Source of the DNA: Syngnathus acus
Lineage: Eukaryota > Chordata > Actinopteri > Syngnathiformes > Syngnathidae
NCBI RefSeq assembly: GCF_901709675.1
Contig: NC_051092.1
Span: 6,576,491-6,640,490, forward strand
Length of the DNA: 64,000 nucleotides
Direction of reading: 5' to 3'
In this document: positions 23,301-38,200 of the stretch, piece by piece
How positions within the stretch are numbered: the first letter of the stretch is position 1
How the letters are laid out: every line of letters starts with the position of its first letter
The notes under the pieces: model-generated
Seen by the model: only the letters and a program-made list of their open reading frames with translations
Database searches by the model: none
Told to the model about the DNA's origin: nothing
Made by a program: the position numbers and the translations under genes

Positions 23301-26300
23301 AAACCGGTTTTCTTTACGTCACACTGCATATGTGAGTGTTTTCATAAGTGAAACAGCTTATTTTGTAAGATTAAAGGTCACATGTTTGATTTGTATTGGA
23401 CAAGGTTAGGCTTTCCAAGCTGTTACGTGACTTCATTTAGCTCACTGTCAAATGAGCCCGATTTTGATCTGTTGTACCTGTATATTCCACAAGGAAGAAC
23501 ATTTGGTCATCAAAGGCAAGAAATGATCTACTCTTCCTGGATGCAGAAAATGTCACTGTTTCAGGAAAAAGAAAATTAGGGAGCGTTGCCATCTCCCCTC
23601 CGGCACTAACGTTATTGTACTCCTGAGTGTTTCAGTAACCACTGGTAAATAATTATGCTGAATGACAGAAATGCCAGCCTTATGCCTTGGTGCATAAGAA
23701 CAATGATATCTATGCTGGGTTCCATGTCCAATATTGCCAAGAGTATAAAACAGAAAGAAACCGGCAGGTTTGAAGACAAAAGCAACTTTAACAGGTAACT
23801 GGCGGTGTTAATCGGACAAATAATAACCAGATTTGCCGATTCCTCAGATCAATTTAAATTTTTGTAACATCCATCCATTTTCTATACCGCTTGTCCCCAC
23901 ATGTCAGACAAAAACCTGTAACCGTATAATTGATTATTACTTGATTTCAATGGTCATAAAAGTATATAGAAAGCAATATCACATATACTATACGTATATA
24001 TACTATATGCTATGTAAAGCATGAGAGGAGTATGCTGTATGGAATGCACTAAGATACTAAAGAATAAAATGGAAGATTTTTCAAATGCTGTACAAAGTTA
24101 TTAAGTGGGATGATCTGAAGAAATCTGATCATTTGGGTTACACCAGTCAGTAATAAGTATTTCACAGATAATTTATGAGACTTTACAAAAATGTCTTAAA
24201 ACAGAAATAATAAGGCTATTGAATGAAACTATGTATTCTCTGAATGATTAAAGCTCGAAATCAGTTCCTAAAAATAGCATTTAAGTCAAAACTAACTGAT
24301 AGGCACAAATTTACATCATTAAGAAATAATGAAATTATAATGAATAAAGAAAAATTGAAAATGATATGGCAGCAAATTAGTAAGCTAACTGGAGGAAGTA
24401 ATTCTAGAGAACAGATTGGAGCGAGAGAGACAGAGAGCCAAACACTCCAGAGATTACCAAAAAAAACAAATGGGGAAAGTTAGAGAGAAAGGCAAGGTGA
24501 ATGACCTGATGAGCAGTTACCCTTTGTTCACTTAAATGCACTCTGTCACTGGCCACTTTGTACAACTTCATGCAGGCTGGTGCTATTATTTTAATGACGT
24601 CAGTTGGAAGGTGAAGTTTTGACACAGTATAATATTGTACTTTTTTTGTTCATTTTTATGTGAGCTATTGATCAGGTCAAGAGTCATCTATTAACGGGAC
24701 ATAATGAAGGGTCAAAAAGAGAACGCAGCTTCCATACGTTTTCCAAGTCCACAGAGCTGCAGAGGTTGTGTGGATGATTCTGGCCGTCATCTTTCTCTGT
24801 TGCCACAGCATTTTTTTCTTCTGTCTGTTTACTGGAGTTCCTTCTCTCACGCAGATCCTGGAGAAAATAAAGAAATAGAAAAAAAAAGAAAAAAATTCTG
24901 CTCACATTAAAAGCCAACAGGTCATCATGCCCTGCAGGGAGAATGTAGTGTAGCCTAAGTTTCCATTGTCACTGTACCAAAACTAGTGGAGAGGTAAAGG
25001 TTCAAATGAAGAATTAAAGGTCAGACTGAGTTTAAAACTTTTGGTATTCTGACTTATCCACTGACTGACTTATCTTACTATGGAGTGGATGCACAAACCC
25101 TGATAAGACTGATTTGCTTACCATGAGTTTCTTCCGTTCGTGCATTTATATGGCATGATAAGCATGGCTTTCTGTGGTTTAACAAAAACAGTAGAATATA
25201 TCTACAAACAACATTCTTCCTGCAAAAGTACACTCAGATTAGTTTTCCAGATAAAACACAAAGTTAACCTAAACTAAACATCACACCTTCGATGTTTGCC
25301 AATAATTTCACGCTGGCCAATAGCCTAAATAACAAAATTATTAGCGTTGCTATGATCTGAAAACTTGTGATATACTTCCATGGCAAGGAAGTATTTCCCG
25401 TTTCCTCACCTCTGTCATCAGGTGTTTGTGACATAAAGATCTGCTCTGATTTTCAGATATCCATCGCCGTTTTGGTTTCTTTATTACTTTATTTAGATGT
25501 ATTCTTTCACTGATTCTTCAAGATGATGTATTTGGTCAGAATGTTTGCCGTTTATTGTGATTTCGCCTCATAAGTCACACATCTTTCATAAATCTGACCT
25601 GCAGGCACTGAAGTGATGGAAACTGTTAGTATACATAAAAACAGTGTCGTATTGAATGAGAATTAGTGATAGTAGTTTTTTGGTGAAATATATTTTTAAA
25701 TGCTCTTAATAAATGCATTTGTTTTCAAAAAGCTTCTTTTGAATATCCATGCTTTACTACCTACTAAAGGCCAAAACCTTTTATGCAATGACCTTTACGT
25801 GTCGTTTATATTACTTCACACAAACACTACATCCATCTGCTCCTGGTTGGGCCCCCCGGTCAAAATTTAGAACCCAGTTCAGCCCACAAGTCAAAAAGTT
25901 TGCCCACCCCTGTCCTAGACAGTGTATCAAGTGTGTGTCATTGGAAAAGAAGGTGGATGCAGTTCAGTAACTAATTGTTGGTTGGCATCTAAAGAGTGTT
26001 TGTGCACACTCTTCAGTTGTGAGGCAACAAGTGAAACCCCACAAACGAGTGGGCCATTGTCACATTGGAAATGACGGCAATCATTCGATTATGTTTCTTA
26101 CTCTGTCCTTACCTATCAAAGTTTTTTTTTTTTATTCTTTTTTTAACCTTGACTGCATTCCTCCGTGTGTGCGTGTGCGTGTGTGCGTGTGAGTGTGCGT
26201 GTGTTTGGTTAATGTTTGGTTAATAAGTGACTAAGAAAAGTACACCGCATACCGGTTCACTCAACATCGTACAGTAGATTTATGTTTCAAAGTTGAGGGG

Positions 26301-29227
26301 AAAAAACACAAAGGCTAATATTGGATGATAATGTTACTGGCAAGAAGAAGGTCAATGAGAAGGACTTATGGAGGGGGTGGAGGCAGCAACAACACTGGCT
26401 TTTTTGTGTCTGAGAAGTAGAAATCGAAAAGAAAACAAAGGAGCTAGTTACTGTAGAAGAGGGGAGTGATTATGAGGCCTCGTACCATCACAATGCTGAC
26501 ACTGCAGTGGGCCACCGAGGGCATTGGAGCAGAGAATTCTGAGCAGTCCATTTTATCAAAAGGAAAAGGAAACAGTATATCAAGTATGAATATTAACTGA
26601 ACATCTGCACAACCAATTTTGCACTATCAACTTTTTTTCATCATCAATACCATATTTTTTATCTTCTTGTTATGCTTAATACAACATTATATCGGGGCTC
26701 TTCTTATTTTCTTTGAAGCTATACAAGTGTCAACACAAATGACATGAGTTTTGCCATCAACACCATTGTGACAATTAGGGGTGCAGACAAAAATTGATTC
26801 TACAAAGAATCGCAATTCCTAATCGAAATTCCATCAAATCAATTCGAAAATGCTTATATTTACGCCCACTACTCGGCCACCATAGCGCACGGTTAGCTTG
26901 CTGTCTGAAAGAATACAGTATGCAAGCACGGAGAAAAAGGTTCTGCCATTTAAAAAATAAAACATAGCCTCAAATGTTTCAGTCATTGAGCAGGATTCGT
27001 TACCTTTTCTTCTACCTCACATTGCCATCACAGTTGCACACCTTGAAGGTGCCTCATTAATAAATTACTTATTCGTGTGGCAGCCATGACTGCAATGGAA
27101 AAAATCATCCATCCATCCATTTCCTGAACCCTTATCCTCACGAAGGTCACGGGTTTGCCAGCCAATTGCGGGGCACACATAGACGAACAACCAGCCGCAC
27201 TTACAATACCAATGACGAGCAATTTATAGTGCTCAATCAGCCTACCAGGACTATTCTAAAATCAAAACACGACCAATTGAAATTCTGTAGCAAGTTAAAA
27301 CAAAACACTAGTGTTGATATAAAACCTTATTTTGGAATAACTTGGCAGCGTCGTCCCAGAGCTTGTCTATGACAGGTTTTGTTCAAGGATGTCCGTCGTT
27401 GAGCAAGGAAAACAAAGATGTGGAGTAATAGTTGGTTCTTTATTTGCAAGATCTTGGGTTGTTTTACGGCAGTCAGTACACAATGCACTCCAGCAGATGA
27501 AACAACAAGGTCAGACTCCAGATCAGAAGGTTTTACACAAGCAGGAACACGGAAGGGAAGAAAAGGAAGGGGAAAAGAAAGAAAAACATAACCTCATAAT
27601 GCAGACATTTGTTCTGTTATCACCTGAATGTTTGTTATCTACTGAATGTTTTGTATCAATGTGTCATGACGTTAATGAGCTCTGCCTTATGTGTCATGGA
27701 AAAGTTACCAAGCTGCGTGTGCCGTGTCTGTGCTCTGATGGAGCAACTATGTTTGTATAAATTAATACGAGTATTTAGACATTGCTGTTGCTCCCTCTTC
27801 ACAGGCCAACTCGTTCTCAACTACTTGTAGCTAGTTTTTTTTAATTAAGTGGTTTTTAATACGTGTTAAAACAAACATTGCTATTGCATTAACATGAACG
27901 CCATCTTGATAAATCATGTCATGTTGTTTACATTGATCTAGCCTACGGCTGTTCTGATTAATGTGGCTAACCCTCACCCATGTAAACAGCAAAGTGGAAA
28001 AGGTCATGTCACAGTGGATTCAATTTGAATGACATTAAAAAAAAAAAGTCTAAAATTTCAATTTATAATGCAGAATAATTATTTTGCTTGTTGCTGATAC
28101 ACATTCATGAAAATGGGTGAGGAAATATTATTGGTAAGATTTTGAAATATTTGGAAATGATCACATTTCAAGCAATTCTCTTAAAATGATCCCTTCCTCA
28201 CACTGAGTTGTTGAAACACCTTAAGATACTCACCTTTGTACACCGTGCCCGTACTTCATGCAACTGCTTGTCCTCATTCTTTTCCGAGGATGTATGTTAA
28301 ATGTGACGCATGCTAGTTTTAGCAATGTGAGAACAATGTCTTCTCTGCTGATTACAACACACAACCATAGGACTGTTTCCTCATTCATGAATGAATGTGA
28401 CTCACTTGCACGTCCTTGTTTTTAAAAACGTTGCAGCTTTCAGAGTTAAGACAGGAATGAAACGGGATTGAGAGAACGTCAGATTTGTCTGAATACTGCT
28501 CATTCAATAATTACAAGAGGATTTTGCGTCAAGGTATACATGAATAACGCCATCATTGTTTATGGTTTACAGATATAAAACAATGACATCAATGTTTTGT
28601 TTTCCATTGGTCTTTACAATGTTTATTACGCAAATTTATATGTATCTATTTCAATTCAAACTAATACATATGTAGCCTTTCAAAACATATAGTATATATA
28701 TATATAAATATATATCAAATCTGTCAGTATTAGAACAAGGTGCTTGAGTGCTAGTATGCAAGCAAGCATGTGATCAGCCTTGAGCAATGGCGATTGCTTT
28801 GTGTCACTATTAGTAATATTAGTAATCAATTGCCATTGCTGAAGGCATTTAATTGAAGCCAGCTAACATTACTTCATCACCTCAAAGTTCCTCTATTAGC
28901 CAAATGTTACAACCTGCTTTGCACTTTTTTACTCCGTGCTACGGTTACAAAAGCCTGCATTGTCTGTGGCTTTTGACCTGCCGACCTATTGCTTTATTTA
29001 ATCTTCTGACTGAAAGAATCTCACACATTAATCTGAACACATGAAATTTAAAGCATATTTCGATGGAATAAAACATCAAAGAGGCTGTCATGGACTAAAT
29101 GTCATTTTCAAATATCAGCAGCCATCCCTGATTATCTTTCAACACCAAGAGCACACGTTTGCTTGCTTTATTTAATCCTCTGACTGAACATATACAGTGG
29201 GGACAGTAAACAATGATAGCATGACAA

Positions 29228-29258
<31 letters not shown>

Positions 29259-32200
29259 CATTGTTATTTTTTATGATCTGACTGAAGTCCTTTTGGGCAT
29301 CTGACCTGTGTAACAATTACCCAAACGTGGGCAGTCAAAAAACATGTGATTTAGTGTGCACGTGAGTGAACGATAATAAAAGTGCTTATGCCACATACCT
29401 GAAAGAACCAATCTAACCTGAATGACCAGTATTCCAGATTCACAGCCTGGCTGCGCGTGTTTGCATGTGTACACACACTCAAGAATCAGAGGCTGTCTGT
29501 AGCTAGCCAATTTCAGCAAGCAGTGTCAAGTTACCAGAGCCGTTACCATCAAGCGTTTCATTTTAGATCGTCATTTCAACCAATTCCATTACATCAAATA
29601 AAGTTGCTCATCTCCAGGATTTAAGAAAGAAAATTGAACAGGATTATAAGAGTTACAGGAAAAGAAAATTGTTCCAATTGTAAAACAATGGACTTATTTG
29701 TGTTATCCAGTCAGTACAATGTCGGAAAAAGGATTGGATAGTGAAGCCAATACCCACAGGAATTACACATTTCAAATAAATACAGAAACCTAAATCTCCT
29801 AGTCTCTCTCTCGAGCTTGATCAGGTGTTAACTGTGGCGAGAAGTAAAGCCATCTGAGGCCTTCACCGGAGAGCTAAGTGTCATGTCGGCAGTCTCTATG
29901 GTAGCAAAGGAAAACAATACCTTGGGTAATGTATCACCATGGAGCAAACTCAGAGCTGCTCTTCAAAATTGCAAGAGACAATTCATACTGTTGGGAATAA
30001 TATGAATGTTGAAGACGTGATCTAATCTGCAGGCTTCTTCCCCTTCACCGGGGTTGCAACAACCAATCATCTTCTTCCATTTTGCCCTCCCTGCTCTACC
30101 TATATGTGCAGTGATTATGGTAAATGCTAAAATCTAATCTACAATTCCAGTGGCAACTAATGCTACCAATAAATGTTTGGCAGTTGATTGATGAAAATCA
30201 CTAAATTCTTTCAGATATCACCAGACCTGGCAGTTTCTCTTGTCATTGTATTATGGCGGAGGACAATTGCATCATTGACAAGAATTCTACGCGGATGGGA
30301 GTCTGCATTCCACTCAATGACTTGCTCGCCTGCCAACATTCCATACACTTAATATATTAACACCCACCATGATCACCTCAATGCTCGGCCCCGTGCTCCT
30401 ACGTTGCAGATTTATTACACGGTTTCATCTGTTGATGATCTCGTTTTTGTGATGAATACATTTGTATCAAAAATAAATCTCTTTTGTGATGTACTGGAAT
30501 TGGTCTGATAACGTGCTTACAGGGCTTTTCCATACTATGTCATTTGTTCGGGCATTCACAGAGTCACCCATTTGTAATTCTGGTTGCTTCACAATGTCTG
30601 TATTGTCTTACTGCAGTGACTGCAGAAATGTTCTGAATGTCAAGGGGTGAATAGTAATTACAGGTAGAATTGCAGTGAGTGGTTTACGAATACTCATGTG
30701 CTCTGAGTTTGCAACTTTTATAACACGCAATGTGCTGAAAGTTTTTTTTCAATCTTAGAAAATCGATCTTTGTTTAAAAATGTTAAAAGTGCAGGGACGT
30801 TAACTGAAAATGTCAAAAGATTAAGAGTTCCCGCTTTCTGTAGCAAATGAAGGTTTTACAAAGAAAATGTCTTTAAAAATAAAATTTTGGTCTTTCGCTT
30901 ATCCATCATCCACTCATCAGTTTTCTGAACGCTCAAGAATGGGGCAGTCACATAGGCTGGAACCAGGATTTGAACACGACTTCAAAACTGCGAGGCAGAT
31001 GTCTGAACCAGTCACCACGTGTTGCACACTTATCACTTATTTAGGGGTAAATTCTTTCATTCACGCTTAACCCAGTTCCTTAGGCATCCATGTTATGCAC
31101 TTTATAGGCATGCCAAGTCTCTCGTCTTTGCTTCTGACACACCCACCTGCGTCACCGTGTGAATAACCACGCCGCCGCCAAAGAGGTGTGACCCATTGAA
31201 ATCTGAGGATGCCTGCAAGTCTAGGATTGTGGCGTTTTCATGTCAAACTTTAAATGTGAAATTGGTTCGCGTATGGAGCCAGAAGTTACCGATCATCCTT
31301 TTTTACCCGCGTAGCTATCTCATGGGCTACTTTGAAAAAGCATATGTAGGCTATTTGCATTCTGCGTTGAATAAAAATAATGAAAGTAATTCAATCTGTG
31401 GACTGTGCTCATGACTGAATGTATATTTGGAGCTGTTTCATTGTTGAAAAGCAAGTGAGCTTGGGTTGTCGTTTAAGCATTGCTTAGCAACGCTTTGTGC
31501 CGCACATGAGCACTCCACCTGCGTATGTCCAAGTAAAACAAATTATTCAAAATCCAACTCTGCCGTGCCAAATGAGACAGTCCTACTTGTTGCACTTTTT
31601 TTTTTTTTGCCCTTAAGATGATGGCCAAAACGGTTAAACAGACCATCCAGACTGCCAGAAAATACAAAGAAGAAAGAGTAGAAGAGTATTAAGACTAGCT
31701 GTTAAATTGTCTGGTAAACAGATTATGATTCAAAAACCTTCTCCTTGACATTGTTTCTGTGGTGAATAACATGGAAGACACGCTATGCAAATCCTCATCA
31801 CAACCAGGTGCTCCTTTATTTGTGTCTGACAACAGCGTGAGTTTCAGGTAACGTCCTAACAGTATCCGGCTATTGTTCCTTTTTGCGTGACAATCATGGC
31901 TCGCCCAAACTCAGCGCAGAGTGCACACACACAGGATTTTTTATTGTAAATATTGAACCTGTTTAACATTTGCCAACCCCAACTGTTTTCCGAGCAGTTC
32001 GGGAAGGGGGTGGGGGGGTGTAAAAAAACAAAAATCACTCCTAACACACCCCACACACAGGATAATAAGTAAGAATTAACGGGCCTGTTGACTTTGATTA
32101 GAATAGGTATTTCAACATTTTTTGCTTTAGCTACGGATATAACAGTCACATTCAGAAGTGACTGACTGTGTTTCTATGGACAAAATTTCTTCAATACGAT

Positions 32201-35200
32201 TATTTGGATTAGTTATGATCAGATGCACTAAAAATATTGGTTTGATTATGACTGTGTGTTCATGCGTCGCACTTTTGGCCGGAACAAATCGGTCTGACAG
32301 GCGCAGATTGACAAAATATACCGAAAATAGCAAGAAAAAGCCGTAGCGACTTCTGTGTCGATAAAAAAATCACTCCGTCCATTCCTACTTTAAATATGAA
32401 CGCAATTTTGCGTATGTTTCCAGTTGGAGCTGTTATGCTGAGTTAACACCTCTTAATGGAACTGCAATATATCCTTCAGGCATCCACATATCCTCCAATA
32501 AAGATAGATTATTCCATCATTTCAGAGCACGTGTTTTCATGCACGCTGATCGGATTATCAATCGACATAAACCGCCCCGTAGCCATTGTGTAACATCACA
32601 CAGAGTAACAAAAGAGGAATTTACATTAAAAGATGAACACCAAATGTTTAAACTTTTCCAACCTAGTTTTATTTTCATTACAAACTAAGTCTTTCTGGTT
32701 CTGAATGTAAACAAACATTGTTTATTATAAATGTTATGTTGTTGGCAGTGTAAACAGCACCCCCTTTTTTATTGTAAACCTGCCCTCGGGTACTTGCATG
32801 CAAAAACACATTGTGGGAGGCCCAATGTGGTAAACAAACAATATTGAACCATTTCTCCAGAAATAACTATGTAATGAGTGTGTTGAGATCCTGTTTAGAT
32901 AATGATCACCGTCATGGAGACCAATGTCAAACCCCTTACTTAAAAAATATGTGGTGCAAAGTGCGAATTGCATATGCATCCTCTCTTTAAATTTAAACTC
33001 CACCCAGGTTAACCGCAGACTATTTTCCCGACTGACTTCTGTCAGGAGGTTTCGCAGTATCAACAGCAAGGTGTGCAGATTTAGGGTCAGTTTCTCCCCC
33101 CTGGCCATACAACTGTTGAACCCATACATCAAATAATCCCTCCTCTAACAGCCACAAACCACAATCCCCTACTCTCCCATGAGATTTCTGTTGGACTAAA
33201 GATTTATCATTAATGCTACAATGCTGCTAAAACTATGCTGACAGTGGAATATAATCACTTTATTGTTGTATTCATGCTCAACTATTTTCTATGCACCTAT
33301 TCAGTTTATTTCATTCATTTGATACTGTGAGCTTTTGTCACATTTTGTTGAATATAACATGCAGTGGTTATATGTTCTTTGAGTGACAATAAAGGCACTC
33401 TAGTATCCTGTTTCATATGATCCTCCTTGAGATGGTTCTGTTGCAGAAAGGCAGAATGGATAATTCACAGAATGTACAAAGCAGGAGAAGGAAATTTACC
33501 ATAATTAAGATTTGGGAGTCCTGACAAGGAACAGCTTTAATGCTTTCTAAATAATTGAATGGAAATGCCATTAATCCATTCCAGCCTCCCACAAAAAAAA
33601 AAAACGATTTTTAAATGAGAAAAAATACCACTCTGTGAAATTGTACTGAATAATAATACTAAAAAAAAACAAGTTAGGTGCACCCAACTCTTTGACTGCC
33701 TCAACACTTCAGTTTTATAGGTTAACTAACATCTTTTTAGGCATCCAATATTTTTTGAGTGTTTCTCAATGTTCTGAATCATTAGTTTTCCCCTTTTCCG
33801 TATTTTCTGAAAATATGGGAAACAATTTGGAAAACAAAAGAAGTCAATGATGGTTGCACGCAAACTGTGTTATGTGATATACTGAATTTGTAAGATTTCC
33901 TCTTTTGTGTATGTTGCAACACTTAGTCATATGTGGCTATATTCACATACACATGTAATATTCCATCGAGTGTTGACATCATCCTCCAGAACTATAACAT
34001 TTGATGGTTTCAATTTACATGTCAATTTGGTCACAGTTAGCTCATGAAAGTATCTGTTAAAATAAATTGACTCTTGAATAAGAAAAAAAGAAACATTCAC
34101 ACGAACAGTTAGATAAAGTGTGCCAAAGAAATGTGGAATAATAAAGTGCTTTGCCAATTGTAGAGCGACTCAATTACGTTTATCCAATTTTGGAACGTTT
34201 CAGTGACTCACTGTCATGACTAACATCGTACCATCAGCTATGCATCAGCTCATCACTGCGGAGGTTCTCATTCTCAATGTGTCTTTGTCATCCTTAAAAC
34301 AAAATTGTGAAAGCAATCTATTTCCTCAGCCACATCATGGGGTTCTCAGATACACTGCTTAGGCTAGATATTCTTCATTCCACAGCTGACACAACCAGGA
34401 AATGCTGCTGTGATGAACACAAAAAATGTCATTTTGAATCGAGAGAATATATTGTGTAGACTTTAAAAATCAAAACTCTGGACTCTATGGGGAAAATCGA
34501 ACAAATAACATGACAGCACTGAATAAATGAATACACCTAAATCTTGATTTTACGCAGACTTTGGGATCCAGAATTTGGGAATCGTGTTAACCCCGAAAGC
34601 ACGTTGTATAGATTGTCTTGTTTTCTTTTCAGAAAGGCATGTTTTTACGCAGCCGAAGGCGTCCTTTGTTACATTAATTTAGGTCAGGCGTGTTGTTGGG
34701 CAGCTGAAGGGGTCTGTTTGCTCCACACGTATGGAAGTCTGTTGACATTTTTTAAAAAGAGAAGCAATACGCAGATGACAGGCGGATTGAGTACGTCATT
34801 TTGATGCTATGTGAATTGGATGGAAGAGAGAATAAAGCAGCCACTTATTCTATTACTGTGTCTGGCCACGCTCTTTGATTAAAAGAGAATAAAACAGCTA
34901 TTTATTCAACTACTGTGTCTGGCCACGCTCTTTGATTTGTGAGTGACTGTGTGGATGAGGTGCTTCCGCAAACTTCTCCCTTTCCGAATGAAAAATGATC
35001 CTTGCTATCCGTAATACTGTATTAAAGCAGTCAAGTTTGAAAGTGATTGGTTAATTCTGAACACAGCCAAATAAGAGGATGTGCACATATCTCAGTGATT
35101 TAATTTGACCTCTCTGCCACAGCGTGTATTATTGTTTTTCAATAGAGTTGCACAGGTCACGGGTCAGGGAAATAGTTGGTTGGTTACAAATCCCTGGCCC

Positions 35201-38200
35201 TTGAACAGTCATGTCGACTCTGTCTCCTGATTGCTACTTGTTTAAAACTTGGGGATAATGAAGCAATGTCTCAAATATCTCACACTCACATCAGCTAAAA
35301 TATGTGACACATGACACTTAAACAATGACTAATGACTACTGTACAATATTTTGTCCTACTTCAAAAGTCCAACCGTTATTGACATGACATGACTTGCAGT
35401 GACAGCGGCAGTGTGCTGCATAGACACCAAAAGCAGAAGCTAAAAGCTTGCAGTTGCAATTATATGAAACGGGTGGGAAATCCACAAAAAGAAAACTCGT
35501 CATGTAAATGCAAGTGCAACATTAGACTAGACAAACTTCAAATCTTTTTCATTAAATTTGTCACTAAATGGGAAAATGAATGGAAATACTCACTTCTAGT
35601 CAAGTCATCGGGAATATATAAAATGAGAAATAAAACAATAAGAAGATAAGAAAAAATGACGTGATGAGAAGGAATGCCTGTTAATGTTTGAAACATTTTT
35701 AAAATTGTCATCAGCGATAACAATCTCCTAGTCACTCGGCACCAACCCTCTATATGCAAAGTGCCTGGTATTGTTTCTGAAACACAACCAAAGAAACAAT
35801 CAGTATACTATTAAGGCCACACTGAGCAGCACACTATGGGTTTCTATTTTTTTGTCCTCCTCTCACTGGGACAAGACAAACCAGTTTTTTCCTCTACTTT
35901 GCTCTTTATCTCTTTCCCACTGACACCCACCGCTGAATCATTGACACCCCCCCCCTCCCTCCAACACACACAACCATCCCCCACCCGACAGGTTTACCCG
36001 ATCACCTATGCACTCCTCCCATCTTCTCATTGACATTACGCGTGTTTTATACCAGATCCCTCCCTGTGCTTCTCCATTAACAAACATCTCATCCCTCCCC
36101 TATAATCAATAAAAGGAGGAGAGTAGGTACACAATGCCTGATGCCCCACAGAAATGTGCACTAAAGTCATTTGTCTAAAGTCAATGTCATTAAAAAAAAA
36201 CATACAAGGATCATAAGGCAGGGTTGTTTAAGGAGGCATTTGGCTAATCTGTAACAACTTTTATCAAGCTTTTCGGGTCTTATTGCATCCTGTCATCCTG
36301 CTTGCCCTATTTTACTTTTACTAGCTTGTTGACCGCGAATATTCCTGGAATGCATTTGTGACTATTGCCCATAAAAAGCAAAATTGCTCAAAACTGAGTG
36401 GCAAAAAAGATCCTGAGGAACATGTATTTACTAGCATGTAGCTTATTGTTAATTTAAACCCACTAAATCCACTGTGCAGCTATTTAAATTAGAACGTAAA
36501 ACCATGAATTTGAATACTACTTGTTTTTTCCCCACAGAAACTTCATATTCAGAGTGGATGAATTCACATTACCGCTTTTACTCTATCAGCCCTTGTCACT
36601 TGTAAGGGATATCTATTTGGTTGAAATTCCATATTCAAAAATAAAGAGTTGATGAATTGGCATTTAAAGTGCAAAGCAGAAATCCAACTGTTCGTCTGCC
36701 AGTCCCAGCCAAGTGATGCACTCCTTTTTACCTCAACTGCTTCAACAGACTAATAACACAGCTCATTTTCAGATATAGCTTTGTGTTCTTGAAGGTCATT
36801 TTTGACACCGACTTTTTTTAATTATTATTTTCTTACATGCAAGTTCTTTGAGATATTTTCATTTTTTTATTTGACCTATAAAAGCTTGTACAATACAGAT
36901 TTTAACAGGTGCTGTAATTTGTATCTATGATAATTCAGAAAAATATCCAGCTGTTTCTGAACCTAACACTTAATTCATGAATATTACTAAATACAGTATA
37001 TCACCATGTTACATATGATACTATTAATAAAACCCATGCAGGCACGGGAGAACACGCAAACTCCACACAGCAAGGCTAGAGCTGCAATCGAACCCCACAC
37101 CTCTGCACTGAGGTGATGTGCTAACCAGTGCGCCACCTATAATTAATATTTCTTTTTTATTTATTTATTTATTTAATACCTGATCTGCTTGAAATTTTTT
37201 TGGGGGATTTGGAATGAGTGCAAAAACAATGGTTTACTTGCATTTCTCCTAAAAAAAAAGAAATTTAGTTGACCAGTGTAATCAACTATCACTCAGGGGT
37301 GCGGTGACCATTGGGAGTTTCAGGGGATTCACGAATAGCCGTCCATCTCAAAGCTGGGTGAACCCCTAATGACCCCTGGTCGACCATTATGTTTTGGTAC
37401 ATGATACAGCCTTAGTAGAGGTGGCACAGGTGAATGCATGTTTCAGCTTGTCATTTCAAAGTCAAAGTCAAAGTCAAAGTCAGCTTTATTGTCAATCCCT
37501 TCATACGTCAAGACACACAAAGAAACCGAAATTCCGTTTCCTCCATCCCACGGTGACGAGACATACAAGTAGGCGACACAAAACAAAAACAAGTAGGCAC
37601 AAACCATAAATAATAAATAATAAATAAAATAAAATGAGCGATGAATAAAAACAGACCAATAACCCATTGAATATGAGGGGCAAAACCGAGCCAGTGAGCA
37701 CACAGCAAGAACAGGACGCTACGCTGAAAGGGGGAGCGAGTTCAGGATCCTAACAGCCTGGAGTACGAAGCTGTTGGAAAGTCTGGTGGTGCGGGAGCGC
37801 AGGCTCCTGTACCGCCTCCCAGAGGGCAGAAGTTCAAACAAAGGGTGAGCGGGGACAGAGAGAGGTCGCTGCGTATGCACGCGCCGCCATCTTGAATCTT
37901 TTTTTTGACATCTTTGTAGACCATGTCACTATTGACAACGGGTAATACCGTATTGGCCCGAATATAAGACGGTGTTTTTTTGCATTGAAATAAGACTGAA
38001 AAAGTGGGGGTCGTCTTACATTCGGGGTCTAGACATTATACCCATTCACAACGCTAGATGGCGCCAGATATCTTTAAAGCGAATGCTAAACTTAACTCCC
38101 CAGGCCAAAGTGAACCCCTGTCACGAAGAAGAGAAATAAAAATAGCAGTTTGCATTATTTTACTGCAATGTTTTTCCTTATTCAGGTTTGTTTCAAGACT

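Noticed and set aside
27389-27760. 123-codon plus-strand frame in fa2h intron 1
   Set aside because: It shows no domain, no splice context and a biased Lys/Glu/Gln segment; it looks like chance or old repeat sequence.
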